Assembly: GCF_000243215.1 (NCBI RefSeq)
Contig: NZ_JH594598.1
Coordinates: 89,036-153,035, forward strand
Source: Odoribacter laneus YIT 12061
GTDB taxonomy: Bacteria; Bacteroidota; Bacteroidia; Bacteroidales; Marinifilaceae
DNA length: 64,000 nucleotides
Direction of reading: 5' to 3'
The position numbers and the translations under genes were made by a program. Positions 28,857-38,183 of the stretch are shown here, piece by piece. The notes under the pieces are model-generated. The model was not told where the DNA came from. It searched no databases and saw only the letters and a list, made by a program, of their open reading frames with translations. How positions within the stretch are numbered: position 1 is the first letter of the stretch; each line of letters opens with the position of its first letter.

Positions 28857-29795
28857 TCATCCCCGGGTCTTGTGTTTAAGGGGTAGTTTGGGGAAAAGTT
28901 TTCTGAAACGCACCAGGTAGATAGTTATATTGCTTCCGACGATAATTAAAGTAACAGCAAGAATAATCATCAATATTCCGCCGATCAATCTGGGTGTCAG
29001 GGATTCTCCAAAGATTGTAACCCCAAAGAAAACAGCTGTTACAGGTTCTAAAGCCCCCAGAATAGCAGTTGGAGTAGAACCGATATATTGTACGGCCCGG
29101 GTCGTACAGAGAAAAGAGATAGCCGTCGGAAAAACAGCTAGTGCAAGAAGATTTCCCCATAAATACCATTTGTCTACTATAAACAAATGTACACCGAAAT
29201 CGACTCGTACCAAAAACAACGTAAGTCCAAAAAGCAACACATAGAAAGTTAATTTCAATGTCGCTACATCTTTCAACACCGATTGATTCACCCCCACAAT
29301 ATAGATAGCATAAGAAAGAGAAGAAGCCATAACCAAACCTATGCCCACCAGACTAAGCGTCGCTCCATCCCCACCCTTATAAAGTAGGCCGATTCCAGCC
29401 AAAGCCAATAAAATACATAAAACGGTTTGTATCGTTAATTTTTCTTTAAAGAAGAATGACATGATCAGAGCTACCATAATCGGATAGACAAATAAGAGTG
29501 TCGATGCAATCCCGGCTTCCATATAATTATAACTCTGAAACAAAGCAAGAGAAGAAATTGAAATTAATAAACCCATGATAATTAAAGGTAGGATTTGCTT
29601 GCGTTTCAATTTGAAATTTCTTCCTCTCGCCTTAATCATAATACCGAGTAGAGGGATAGCGAACAGATATCTGAAAAAAAGAACCGAATCCGGATCCATA
29701 CCTGTTTTGTATAAAGGGAGTGCGAACAAGGGATTCATCCCATAGGTAGCCGCAGCAATAGCACCTAAAATATAACCTTTAGCTTTTACATTCAT
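28857..29795 (-). CDS. EamA-family (DMT) transporter
   Basis: 312 residues from the ATG at 29795 (MNVKAKGYILG). A longer frame to 29825 is rejected because its first codons contain the TACTTTTG -7 box. About ten hydrophobic helices arranged as two tandem EamA repeats (about 5-140 and 150-290), with the repeat-end signature seen in LGALEPVTAVFFGVTIFGES. Drug/metabolite exporters of the inner membrane; substrate unknown. Monocistronic. Confidence 0.9.
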   Translation of the reverse strand: MNVKAKGYILGAIAAATYGMNPLFALPLYKTGMDPDSVLFFRYLFAIPLLGIMIKARGRNFKLKRKQILPLIIMGLLISISSLALFQSYNYMEAGIASTLLFVYPIMVALIMSFFFKEKLTIQTVLCILLALAGIGLLYKGGDGATLSLVGIGLVMASSLSYAIYIVGVNQSVLKDVATLKLTFYVLLFGLTLFLVRVDFGVHLFIVDKWYLWGNLLALAVFPTAISFLCTTRAVQYIGSTPTAILGALEPVTAVFFGVTIFGESLTPRLIGGILMIILAVTLIIVGSNITIYLVRFRKLFPKLPLKHKTRG

Positions 29796-29813
29796 AGGAA
29801 TTAAATTTGACGA

Positions 29814-29821
29814 CAAAAGTA
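29814..29821 (-). promoter_or_regulatory. -7 box of the EamA gene
   Basis: Minus-strand TACTTTTG, 19 nt before the ATG at 29795; decides the start. Confidence 0.6.
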
Positions 29822-29825
29822 GCAT

Positions 29826-30334
29826 TTTTCAAAGGAATGTATTCTCACTAAAAAGGATTAACGTTTCAGCGGTTAAGGGTATTCAAACTTCCCCGAATCC
29901 CTTTTAAACAGAACCGAAAGTTTACTCATTCCCCTGCCGTTGGATGAATGTTAAACACATAGGAAACGTCCTGCATTCTTGAAGTACCTCAAGATGTACA
30001 TATAAAAAATTATAATTATTTTTACGCCGGTTTAGACAAGGAGTTGGTCTGACCTGAATAATTTACTTACTGGCGGTTTATGGAAAAAGAAAAAACGCTG
30101 AAAATCAGTGTATTCCCTTAAACAATAAAGCTGTTTTGCTGACCGTTATGTTGTAAGTCTCACTTTGCATCAGTTATCTGTCTGTATCTCCTGGTATGGC
30201 TCATCAAAATAAAACAATTCCAGCATAAACAAAACCCACCTAATCGGTTAACATGAAACGGCATTTTTTCGATAAAAGAACTGGACATTCCCATAACAGT
30301 GTTCCAATTTTTTATCTATCTAAATTTTAGTGTT
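29826..30334. other. 509-bp intergenic stretch
   Basis: Between the divergent EamA and MFS genes. No gene, RNA structure or repeat that I can support. Confidence 0.5.
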
Positions 30335-31522
30335 ATGAAAAAGAGTCTTATTGCATTAGGATTCGGTACTCTCGGCCTGGGCATAGCAGAATTTGTCATG
30401 ATGGCTATCTTACCCTATGTAGCGAAAGAACTGCATATCAGCATTCCAACAGCGGGACATTTAATTTCAGCCTACGCCCTCGGCGTTTGTGCAGGAGCCC
30501 CGATGTTAACTCTAGCCCGCAAGTTACCGCTAAAAAATATACTATTAGGATTGGTTACCATCATGATGATCGGAAACATTTGTGCAGCACTCTCTCCCCA
30601 TTATTGGTTTATGATCGGAGCCCGCTTTATCTCCGGTCTGCCCCATGGAGCTTATTTCGGAGTGGCTTCTATTGTAGCGGAAAAACTGGCAGACAAAGGA
30701 AAAGGTTCGGAAGCGGTTTCTATTATGATTGCCGGCATGACCATAGCCAACCTTTTCGGAGTCCCTCTCGGCACTTCTCTGAGTACTCTGTTATCCTGGC
30801 GGCTTACGTTTCTGCTTGTCGGAATTTGGGGAGTTATCGTACTTTATTTTATATGGAAATGGGTGCCTCAGGTAGAGGGACTTCCTGATACCGGTTTTAA
30901 AGGACAATTCCACTTCCTGAAAACAACCGCACCTTGGCTTATTCTCGGTGCCACGATGTTTGGCAATGGTAGTGTGTTCTGCTGGTATAGTTACATTAAT
31001 CCGCTTCTGACCCACGTATCCGGCTTTTCTGCAAACAGTATTACCTTGCTGATGATTCTGGCAGGAGGCGGCATGGTAGTGGGTAACCTACTCGGAGGAC
31101 GTTTGGCCGACAAATATACTCCCGGACGGGTAGCCGCTGTTACCCAAATAACAATCGGCTTCGCCTTATTGTCCATTTTCTTTGCTGCCCGCATCGATTG
31201 GCTTACGGCTTTACTGATGTTCCTTTGTACTATGGGATTGTTTGCCGTCTCCAGTCCTTTGCAGGTTTCCATTCTTCATTTCGCTAAAGGGGGTGAACTT
31301 CTGGGGGCCGCCTGTATACAAGTCGCTTTTAATTTGGGAAATGCCTTGGGTGCCACTCTCGGCGCTTTGCCCCTGAAAGCAGGTTTGGGTTATCAGTACC
31401 CGGCCTTGATCGGCGTACCTTTTGCCTTTCTGGGATGTATTTTACTGATCGTATTTTCTAGGAAATACGAAACAAAATCTTACAAAAGGTCAAAAACATT
31501 GTCTTCCGATAAAGCAAAATAA
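30335..31522 (+). CDS. MFS transporter (AraJ-like sugar/drug efflux group)
   Basis: 395 residues from ATG 30335 (MKKSLIALGFG); a start at 30299 would add a 12-residue extension without support. About twelve helices; the loop 2-3 region (LARKLPLKN) is a weak version of motif A, and GAPMLTLARKLP, GARFISGLPHGAYFGVASIVAEKL and the second-half GNLLGGRLADK match the DHA1/AraJ group. Proton-driven efflux in the inner membrane; substrate unknown. Monocistronic. Confidence 0.9.
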   Translation: MKKSLIALGFGTLGLGIAEFVMMAILPYVAKELHISIPTAGHLISAYALGVCAGAPMLTLARKLPLKNILLGLVTIMMIGNICAALSPHYWFMIGARFISGLPHGAYFGVASIVAEKLADKGKGSEAVSIMIAGMTIANLFGVPLGTSLSTLLSWRLTFLLVGIWGVIVLYFIWKWVPQVEGLPDTGFKGQFHFLKTTAPWLILGATMFGNGSVFCWYSYINPLLTHVSGFSANSITLLMILAGGGMVVGNLLGGRLADKYTPGRVAAVTQITIGFALLSIFFAARIDWLTALLMFLCTMGLFAVSSPLQVSILHFAKGGELLGAACIQVAFNLGNALGATLGALPLKAGLGYQYPALIGVPFAFLGCILLIVFSRKYETKSYKRSKTLSSDKAK

Positions 31523-31796
31523 TGCCATCTCATTGAAAAGAAATCGCTCCTAAGCGTTCAGAAATTTAAAACACGCTCGAACTTTTGAGCACTCGCTTTC
31601 CAACCTTCAATGTTCCCAGGCAATAGAGGCAACAAAAAATCGAAAATCCGGACGATAGGCTGCTGAATTACGACCATAAAAATGGAAGATGGAATCGCTT
31701 GTTAGAAGAGAAAAAGACTCCCCCTCTGAATTTCAGCAACAATCAAAAACAGCCGGGAAATCAACTCAAAAACAAGCTATAAATTTTCAAAATCCA
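31523..31796. other. intergenic stretch
   Basis: 274 bp between convergent MFS and kinase genes. No clear terminator or gene seen. Confidence 0.4.
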
Positions 31797-33854
31797 TCAG
31801 TGAGAAGGTAAACAAATTACAATCCGGCAACCGGAAGTGTAATCAGAATCTACCTGAATCGTACCCCCTAGACGGGAAATAATGATACGACACATATATA
31901 ATCCCAAACCAGTACCGGGCTTAAAGCTATCTATTTTCGTAAAACGCTCAAATACCCATTCCTGTTTATCCAAAGGAATACCCATACCGGTATCTGAAAC
32001 AGCAATAATCAACTGTTGTTTCACCGAGTCCAAATGACAGCTCAAACGGATCTCTCCTTTTTCTGTAAATTTAGCAGCATTACTCAACAAATTATCAAGC
32101 ACACAAGAAAGGTAAAATGGATGAGTATAAAATAAAAATTCCTCCTCTTCAATGACTTCGATACACGATACCTCTTCAAAAGTGAATCGCTGCCTCAAGG
32201 CCCTTATTTTTTCTTTACAAAGAGAGCATACATCACACGGCTCCAGCGACAAAGGTTCCTCGGAACTGATAAGCCGGGACAATTCCAATATATTATTTAA
32301 CAGATAGGTCAGTTCTATGGTATTGTTTTGCATCAACCCCTGAAATTTCATTTTTTCTTCTGTAGAAAAAGAATCGTCCAGGATTAAATTGGAAAAACCA
32401 TTAATGGCATTAAGTGGGGTTCGGATCTCATGACACATCGAATTTAAAAAAGCCGTTTTCATTTTTTCACTTTCCATTGCTTTCTCTCTCTGTTTCAAGA
32501 CCTCAGCATTCGCCTTAAGCAGACATTCCTGCATATACCTAAGTTTGCGTACAACTCTCCGTTGATAAAGACTCCATCCTAGAGAAACCAGTAAAAGAGC
32601 TAACATACCGATCAATGCTATTTGCTTATTCCGATTTTCCAAACGGATTTTATCCAGCTGCAATTTATTGACATCAAAACGGGTCTGCATTTCAGCTAAT
32701 TTGTGTTGGGCATCTTTGGCACGAATAGTGACCCGCAAACTATCACACTTACGGATAGCTTTGTAAGCACGCCGATAATCTCCAGTCTTTTCGTACAACC
32801 TGGCTTGGACAAAATAAATAGAAGGCAAATTTACAGAATCGAACAACTGATAAAGTAGAGTCGAATCAATATAAGCAATGGCTTTCTTATAATCACCCAT
32901 ATATTGATAATAGCGACTACTAACATCATATCTCTCACGCATTTGCTTTTTTTCTTTGGCCAACCGCATAAATTCCTGATAATATTCCGTCGCTTCTTCC
33001 TTGGTAATTAAATCACGTAAAAAAATCAGCTTAATATAAATAGACATTTTATATTTCGAATCATCATAAAAAGGACGCTGAAAAGTAGAAAGCAACCTCG
33101 CTCCTTGTTGACTTAATTTTGCCATTTTCTTGATTTCGTCGGCAGCACGTTTGTCACGTTGGGATAAATACAAATCACTTAATTCAGAGCGACACAACTC
33201 TTCAAAGTAAACCCTCTCTTCCAAGGGATAGTCCTCCAGCATCTTCAGTGTCCGTTCGATATAAGGGATAGCTTGAGCTATATTTTCATAGGCTCCGGTA
33301 ATAAGCGAAGAATAATCAATGGAAAGGCCGGTAAGAAATTCCCACTCAATCCGCTCTTCCGGAGTCATCTGTTCTCCTTCTCTTTTTTTTAAACGCTCCA
33401 GTTCTTTATCTATAACGGTTAAAGAACTCGTAACCTTAATTTTTATCCAAATTGCCGAAACACGCAGATAAGAATTAAATAAAGCATTATGTTGCTCTGG
33501 AAGCACTTCTTTAGCAAGTTTTAGAATTTCTTGCATTTTTTTATCATTCCGGGCAGCATACCGTTTCATTAAGCGAATGAATGCCATCTTTTTAGTACAC
33601 TCATCATTAGCTTTAATGGCTTCCGTAAGAGCACCTTGCCAGTAGTTAGTTGAAATACGAAGGGAATCAGCATATAAATCCGCTAAATGTACATAAATTT
33701 CAAGCCTCTGTTTTACATCGGGCGTAGTCTTTAACAAATTACGTAAACTATCAACCGGGGCTACCACCGCTTGTAAACGACAGGGGAACATCAAAAAAAT
33801 ACCGAAAAATAAGATTTCCAATATCTTTTTAGTTATCGGATCCCGCATAAACAT
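31797..33854 (-). CDS. TPR-containing membrane sensor histidine kinase
   Basis: 685 residues. Signal peptide or anchor (about 10-30), an extracytoplasmic helical region of TPR-like repeats (about 35-400; DYKKAIAYIDSTL and DYRRAYKAIRKCDSL are clear units), a membrane helix (about 412-432), a coiled coil, HisKA with His near 475 ([14 protein letters not shown]) and HATPase_c (NLLSNAAKF, DTGMGI, GTGLGLYMC). No receiver domain. A common Bacteroidota sensor design; ligand unknown. The remnant at 6151-7247 is a decayed paralogue. No response regulator adjoins it. Confidence 0.93.
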   Translation of the reverse strand: MFMRDPITKKILEILFFGIFLMFPCRLQAVVAPVDSLRNLLKTTPDVKQRLEIYVHLADLYADSLRISTNYWQGALTEAIKANDECTKKMAFIRLMKRYAARNDKKMQEILKLAKEVLPEQHNALFNSYLRVSAIWIKIKVTSSLTVIDKELERLKKREGEQMTPEERIEWEFLTGLSIDYSSLITGAYENIAQAIPYIERTLKMLEDYPLEERVYFEELCRSELSDLYLSQRDKRAADEIKKMAKLSQQGARLLSTFQRPFYDDSKYKMSIYIKLIFLRDLITKEEATEYYQEFMRLAKEKKQMRERYDVSSRYYQYMGDYKKAIAYIDSTLLYQLFDSVNLPSIYFVQARLYEKTGDYRRAYKAIRKCDSLRVTIRAKDAQHKLAEMQTRFDVNKLQLDKIRLENRNKQIALIGMLALLLVSLGWSLYQRRVVRKLRYMQECLLKANAEVLKQREKAMESEKMKTAFLNSMCHEIRTPLNAINGFSNLILDDSFSTEEKMKFQGLMQNNTIELTYLLNNILELSRLISSEEPLSLEPCDVCSLCKEKIRALRQRFTFEEVSCIEVIEEEEFLFYTHPFYLSCVLDNLLSNAAKFTEKGEIRLSCHLDSVKQQLIIAVSDTGMGIPLDKQEWVFERFTKIDSFKPGTGLGLYMCRIIISRLGGTIQVDSDYTSGCRIVICLPSH

Positions 33855-34511
33855 ACCTATTATTTGATTTATGCTACAAAATTAGATATAATAATATATT
33901 ATAAAAATTTCTTCTTTCTTTTTATAACCTATTTTTTCCTCAACCAACAGCTAATTTTACATCCCTCATCCAAGTGTAATCCAATTGATAATCTACTTCT
34001 GACCCCAATTTTTTGTGTAAATCCGGTAATTTTACAGCCGCCGCAAAATAGTGATAATTCAATTATATATTTACCTTAGAACAAATTTTATAGGCAATAC
34101 CGAAATAATTCCCACAATCCTGGAGCATCTTTCCCCTGAAAAGCAGAAGCATAAAAATAATGTATTGCCCCTAAAATTTATAATGTGTTCCATTAAGGGA
34201 ATCAAAAGCTTAACTGATCTCCTTTTTTTATTTCTGCTCAAACAATTAAATCGATTACAGGCTTAATGATCCCAGACGACAGATCAATTTGAAGCAATAC
34301 AGGATACGATCAACCTTTATCACCTCTTCGACAAAGGAAAATAAATATATCTAACGCATACAATTATTTAAAATTCTTTTAACTAAAGACATATTACGAT
34401 TGCTACCGGCTAAAAGAATTTTTATCTTCTCGCGGTTCCAAACAGGCTATCGGGGAATTAAATAGTACCAAACTTTCCTACGATGTATTCAGAAAAATAT
34501 TTGCAATTCTC
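33855..34511. other. 657-bp intergenic stretch with possible gene debris
   Basis: A -7 box for the kinase (minus TAATTTTG, plus 33877-33884) lies at the left. Around 34270-34345 the plus strand reads QTTDQFEAIQDTINLYHLFDK then TAA, and at about 34408-34500 RLKEFLSSRGSKQAIGEL. Both look like protein pieces without starts. I cannot name a parent gene. Confidence 0.35.
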
Positions 34512-34519
34512 TATATTTG
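34512..34519 (+). promoter_or_regulatory. -7 box of the 507-aa membrane protein gene
   Basis: TATATTTG, 18 nt before ATG 34537. It lies inside the longest open frame (from 34483), so the shorter start is preferred. Confidence 0.55.
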
Positions 34520-34536
34520 TAAAAAATCGTGCTGTC

Positions 34537-36060
34537 ATGAAAAATCAAGGTCAATGCAAATGGGGTTTGCTTTATAACGAATTTTCGATCTTATTGATTC
34601 AAACCTTTACCTCTCCTGAAATAAAAATTCCAAAGGGAAGTTTTATAAAACCTATAACAGAAGGGAATATAGACGAACAACTTTTTACCCACAAAGACAA
34701 AATCGTAAATCGCTACGAACTGGTAGGTTTTGATATTGACATCACTATTGACAAACCGAATACAGCCATCTTAAAAGGACATGTACACGTATGGGCAGCC
34801 GTATTCTTCAATACAACCGTTGAAATTTCTTATCGCATTATTGTCCCTCCCGGAGGAAAAATTAACGATACCTCTTTCTGCCAGATCAGTGAACCCTTTA
34901 ATACAGATCAATTAATCGTCATTGCAGGCATTATACAACATGTAGAACATTGGGTGTATAATCAAGAAGCCGAAAAACAAGAGATAGACGGGGCGCTGAA
35001 AAAAGTAAAATTCTGCAATCTTCATCTCAATGCAGAGGGACAATATTGCGAAAAAGTTGCACAAGAGCCCCAAATCACGTTCGAAGAAATACAAAAACGT
35101 TACCGGAAATTTTTCGATACATCTTCCGAAAATAAATTTTATTACCCGGCCCATAATTATATATTTATTGATATCTGGGAATCCATAGGTCATCAAGGCG
35201 ATATCAATTTTTCACATATGCAGGAAGACGATATCATCCAACACATAGAAACAGCTCATCAGGCAGAACTGGTTGGATTAATGACTCTTTATCCTGAAGA
35301 ATGGCCTTACCGAATGGACTCCAGCTTTAAAGAGGTTTGCGGCAAAAATATAGCTATCGACACCGACGACTTGGTTCTAACCAACGAAAACATGAGCGTC
35401 GTTTTCGGTACCTATGGAAAAAGAGGCAACGAAGCTCCCACCGACTGGCAAGAACATTTGGGCAGAAGAGACCGCTATCATGTTAGCTGGCCCGAATATC
35501 TTGTCTTGTTGGAAATTTTATTAGCTAAAAAACATACAATCAATTATGTGTTGAATAAATATATTTATAATTCCAGAAATGCCGGAAATGAAAATATTCA
35601 CAATATGATTGAACAAAATGCACGTCTCAGTGTAAAATTATCCAACATCCTGCTAGAGTTGGATTCTGTCCGCTACCTGCGGTATATGTCGCACAAACAT
35701 ATGTTTTATGAAACAGCCCGGAATTTAAAAATTGAAGAAGATGAAAAACAATTGGATAAAATCCTCAGGCGAGTAGATAAATCCTTGAATAATGCCAATA
35801 ATGTCATCGAGATACGACAATCCAACGACACGAAATATATCCTTCTGTTTATTTCTGTCGCTTCCCTTTTTAGTGTAGTTTTACAGGGTGAAAATGTACC
35901 TTTACTGGCCGGTTTATCCAAAGCTCTTGGACGACAGACAGCCATTGTTTTGGTTATAATTACCTCTATTGGTATAGCATATGGACTGATCGTCCTGCTG
36001 AAAATGACAGTCCGCTATATAAAACAAAGAAAAATTTATAAACGCGATAATTATTCTTAA
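34537..36060 (+). CDS. unknown protein with large soluble domain and two C-terminal membrane helices
   Basis: 507 residues from ATG 34537 (MKNQGQCKWGLL). A large mixed N-terminal domain (about 1-290, with acidic patches near residues 205-245) leads into a long helical, charged region (about 330-430; IEEDEKQLDKILRRVDKSLNN). Two membrane helices (about 435-455 and 465-485) and a basic tail (IKQRKIYKRD) close the protein. This soluble domain, coiled coil and two-helix layout recalls CorA-type channels, but the GMN motif is absent (the loop reads QGENVP). No family recognised. One base separates its stop from the GNAT gene, so they form an operon. Confidence 0.8.
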   Translation: MKNQGQCKWGLLYNEFSILLIQTFTSPEIKIPKGSFIKPITEGNIDEQLFTHKDKIVNRYELVGFDIDITIDKPNTAILKGHVHVWAAVFFNTTVEISYRIIVPPGGKINDTSFCQISEPFNTDQLIVIAGIIQHVEHWVYNQEAEKQEIDGALKKVKFCNLHLNAEGQYCEKVAQEPQITFEEIQKRYRKFFDTSSENKFYYPAHNYIFIDIWESIGHQGDINFSHMQEDDIIQHIETAHQAELVGLMTLYPEEWPYRMDSSFKEVCGKNIAIDTDDLVLTNENMSVVFGTYGKRGNEAPTDWQEHLGRRDRYHVSWPEYLVLLEILLAKKHTINYVLNKYIYNSRNAGNENIHNMIEQNARLSVKLSNILLELDSVRYLRYMSHKHMFYETARNLKIEEDEKQLDKILRRVDKSLNNANNVIEIRQSNDTKYILLFISVASLFSVVLQGENVPLLAGLSKALGRQTAIVLVIITSIGIAYGLIVLLKMTVRYIKQRKIYKRDNYS

Positions 36061-36061
36061 A

Positions 36062-36544
36062 ATGATTCGAAAATACACCACAACAGACCGATTAGCCCTT
36101 TGTGAATTTTTTTCCGCTCTTATAGAAGCACACAAAGCTTATATTTCACACGGAGAACTCCAAATGGGAATTGCTACAGACCGGGGACAACTGGCGCAGG
36201 ATTACAAGACAAAATGGCTTCAATATCTGGACAGGCAATCCGGCAATCCTGAAAATACGATCCTATTGTATGAAGAAAAAGGGGAAATAGTGGGATTTAC
36301 CTTATTCGGTATTTCAAATGACGGAGCTGAACCTTATGGGGTCGTTTTCGATTTAGGAGTCGCCCCGGCACACCGGGGAAAACATATCGGACAGCAATTA
36401 CTGACCCAAGCCTTAGACAGCCTCAAAGCACAAGGAATACAAAACTGTTACCTGGAATCGGGTATAGATAATCATTCTGCCCACGATTTTTTCCGGAAAA
36501 ACGGTTTTACTGCTGTATCCGAAATTTTTCGCCTAAAATTTTAG
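36062..36544 (+). CDS. GNAT-family N-acetyltransferase
   Basis: 160 residues, complete single GNAT domain. Acetyl-CoA-binding motif A is visible as DLGVAPAHRGKHIGQQLL (Q/RxxGxG/A type), preceded by strand 4 and followed by CYLESGIDNHSAHDFFRKNGF, the usual motif B with Asn and Phe. Substrate unknown; could acetylate a small molecule, peptide or protein. Cotranscribed with the two-helix membrane protein. A REPIN-like element starts 7 bp after its stop. Confidence 0.9.
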   Translation: MIRKYTTTDRLALCEFFSALIEAHKAYISHGELQMGIATDRGQLAQDYKTKWLQYLDRQSGNPENTILLYEEKGEIVGFTLFGISNDGAEPYGVVFDLGVAPAHRGKHIGQQLLTQALDSLKAQGIQNCYLESGIDNHSAHDFFRKNGFTAVSEIFRLKF

Positions 36545-36550
36545 CAAAGA

Positions 36551-36700
36551 GGGACGGACCTTTTTGGCTGATTTTTATGAAGAATAAAAAGGAACTTATT
36601 CTGGTTAATTAGAATAATTTCTAATTTAGAGCGAAAATAGTTTTTATTTAAATTAAAAAATAGAAAGATTTGATAAAAATCAGCCAAAAAGGTCCGTCCC
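36551..36700. repeat. REPIN-like 150-bp element with 27-bp perfect inverted arms
   Basis: Arms 36551-36577 and 36674-36700 are exact inverted copies beginning GGGACGGACCTTTTTGGCTG. The 96-bp centre is AT-rich and non-coding. It fills the gap between convergent genes and could also stop transcription from both sides. The head is shared with the units at 28720, 57503 and 57794. Confidence 0.85.
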
Positions 36701-36713
36701 CTTGGAGGGGGGA

Positions 36714-37982
36714 TTATGGGATTAGTTTACTACTCACCCGGTTGTTCCCCGTATTCTCATACCAATTCTGACACTGTTTTCCTCCGGATTGAGCCCAAGC
36801 CGCAAAGTTCGGGTAAGCCAAAGTAAACTCAACTTTTTCATAAGCATGCGGAATAGCGGCAGGCACTTTTATTCCCCAAATTAAATGAGTGTTCGAAGTG
36901 TAAAAATCATTCGATTTATCGGTATTCGAGCTTTCATTTCTATATTTTACGTACGTAACCTGATCAAAGAGAACCGGCTTATAACCGTTAATATGAATTT
37001 CTTTTCGAACAGATGAATTTCCAATAAAGAAATCAAAAGAATCGTATAACACTTTATTTAAAGGCAAAGGATCTTTTAAGTAGAGCATATAAGCAACTTC
37101 GACTAAATCTTTTTCCGCCATTTCATATCCCGGCTCTGTATTCAAATATTGTCCACCAGCAGGACAGTTTGCATTATTTTTCACCTCTTTAAAAAGGAAA
37201 AGAGCATCATCCCCATTGGCAGGCTTTACAGCAACAAAATCACAAGAAGGAGAAGCATTCACGCTATTGTAAGGAACAATTTCGTCAATATCCGTACTTT
37301 TCACACCCATTAAATGCAAATAAAATTCATAAGGGAAGATCCCTCCGACAGCGTTTATACGCACACCGACTAAGATCGCTTCTACTTTATTCTTCTTGTC
37401 TATATACAACTGAACTTTAAAATTAGCGACAAGATCGTTTAAATCGTAATCTCCATATTCCGGCCATAAATCTTCAAACATCAGAGTACCCCATCCGTTC
37501 GCAGGATAATAAATCACATTATCTTTACGGTCAGCATTAGGCTTTTCATCCGTCGAACCGGGAATAGCGGTTACACCCGCTATACATTCTTTACTATCTG
37601 CCGGAACACGATAAGAAACGACACCTTCCAGAAGCGGAAGTTCCTGCATAGCAGATAATCCATTCTCTGTTTCATATTGCACATACAAAGTTTTCGCTGC
37701 GGCAGGCACATTTAAAGTTACCTGATCTACTCCTTCTCCCACCATAAAAGAGGCAAAAGGAGCTGCCTTCGGAGAGAGTGCAACATATATTCTGGAATCA
37801 TGTTGGGATGTAAAATCACAACGGATATCTACCGAGGTCTTCCAGTCGAATCCTGCAGGAATTTTCAAATCTGTCACTTTATCCTGCTTTGTCCCGTTCA
37901 AAGAATCCGACTTGACGCAGGCAGAAAGTAAAAAAGAAAAGAAAAAGAAGACCAAAACGATTTTAAATAAAAACATTTTCAT
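36714..37982 (-). CDS. LruC-domain lipoprotein
   Basis: 422 residues. Lipoprotein signal with lipobox LLSAC (Cys about 21). Residues about 150-415 match the LruC domain of Bacteroidota surface proteins: GTLMFEDLWPEYGDYDLNDLVANF is the hallmark (Asp-rich YDLND), followed by GIFPYEFYLHLMG and a C-terminal HLIWGIKVPAAIPHAYEK. Function unknown; exported and lipid-anchored, plausibly at the outer membrane. Monocistronic and convergent with the GNAT gene. Confidence 0.88.
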   Translation of the reverse strand: MKMFLFKIVLVFFFFSFLLSACVKSDSLNGTKQDKVTDLKIPAGFDWKTSVDIRCDFTSQHDSRIYVALSPKAAPFASFMVGEGVDQVTLNVPAAAKTLYVQYETENGLSAMQELPLLEGVVSYRVPADSKECIAGVTAIPGSTDEKPNADRKDNVIYYPANGWGTLMFEDLWPEYGDYDLNDLVANFKVQLYIDKKNKVEAILVGVRINAVGGIFPYEFYLHLMGVKSTDIDEIVPYNSVNASPSCDFVAVKPANGDDALFLFKEVKNNANCPAGGQYLNTEPGYEMAEKDLVEVAYMLYLKDPLPLNKVLYDSFDFFIGNSSVRKEIHINGYKPVLFDQVTYVKYRNESSNTDKSNDFYTSNTHLIWGIKVPAAIPHAYEKVEFTLAYPNFAAWAQSGGKQCQNWYENTGNNRVSSKLIP

Positions 37983-38183
37983 AACCTTCTTATTTTATTA
38001 TTAATACGAGATAAAGATACAATATTAATAAAACAAAACAAATCTTATCCACTTGAAAATGAATTTATTATTTTTCTATTTCCAAACTACTTAAAAAACA
38101 CCCTGAACTTTTTGTTTAATACTTTCAGCATATCGAAAGAAGAGAGGCTTTTTATAAAAATTCTTTTCCGGCTTATCAGGGAT

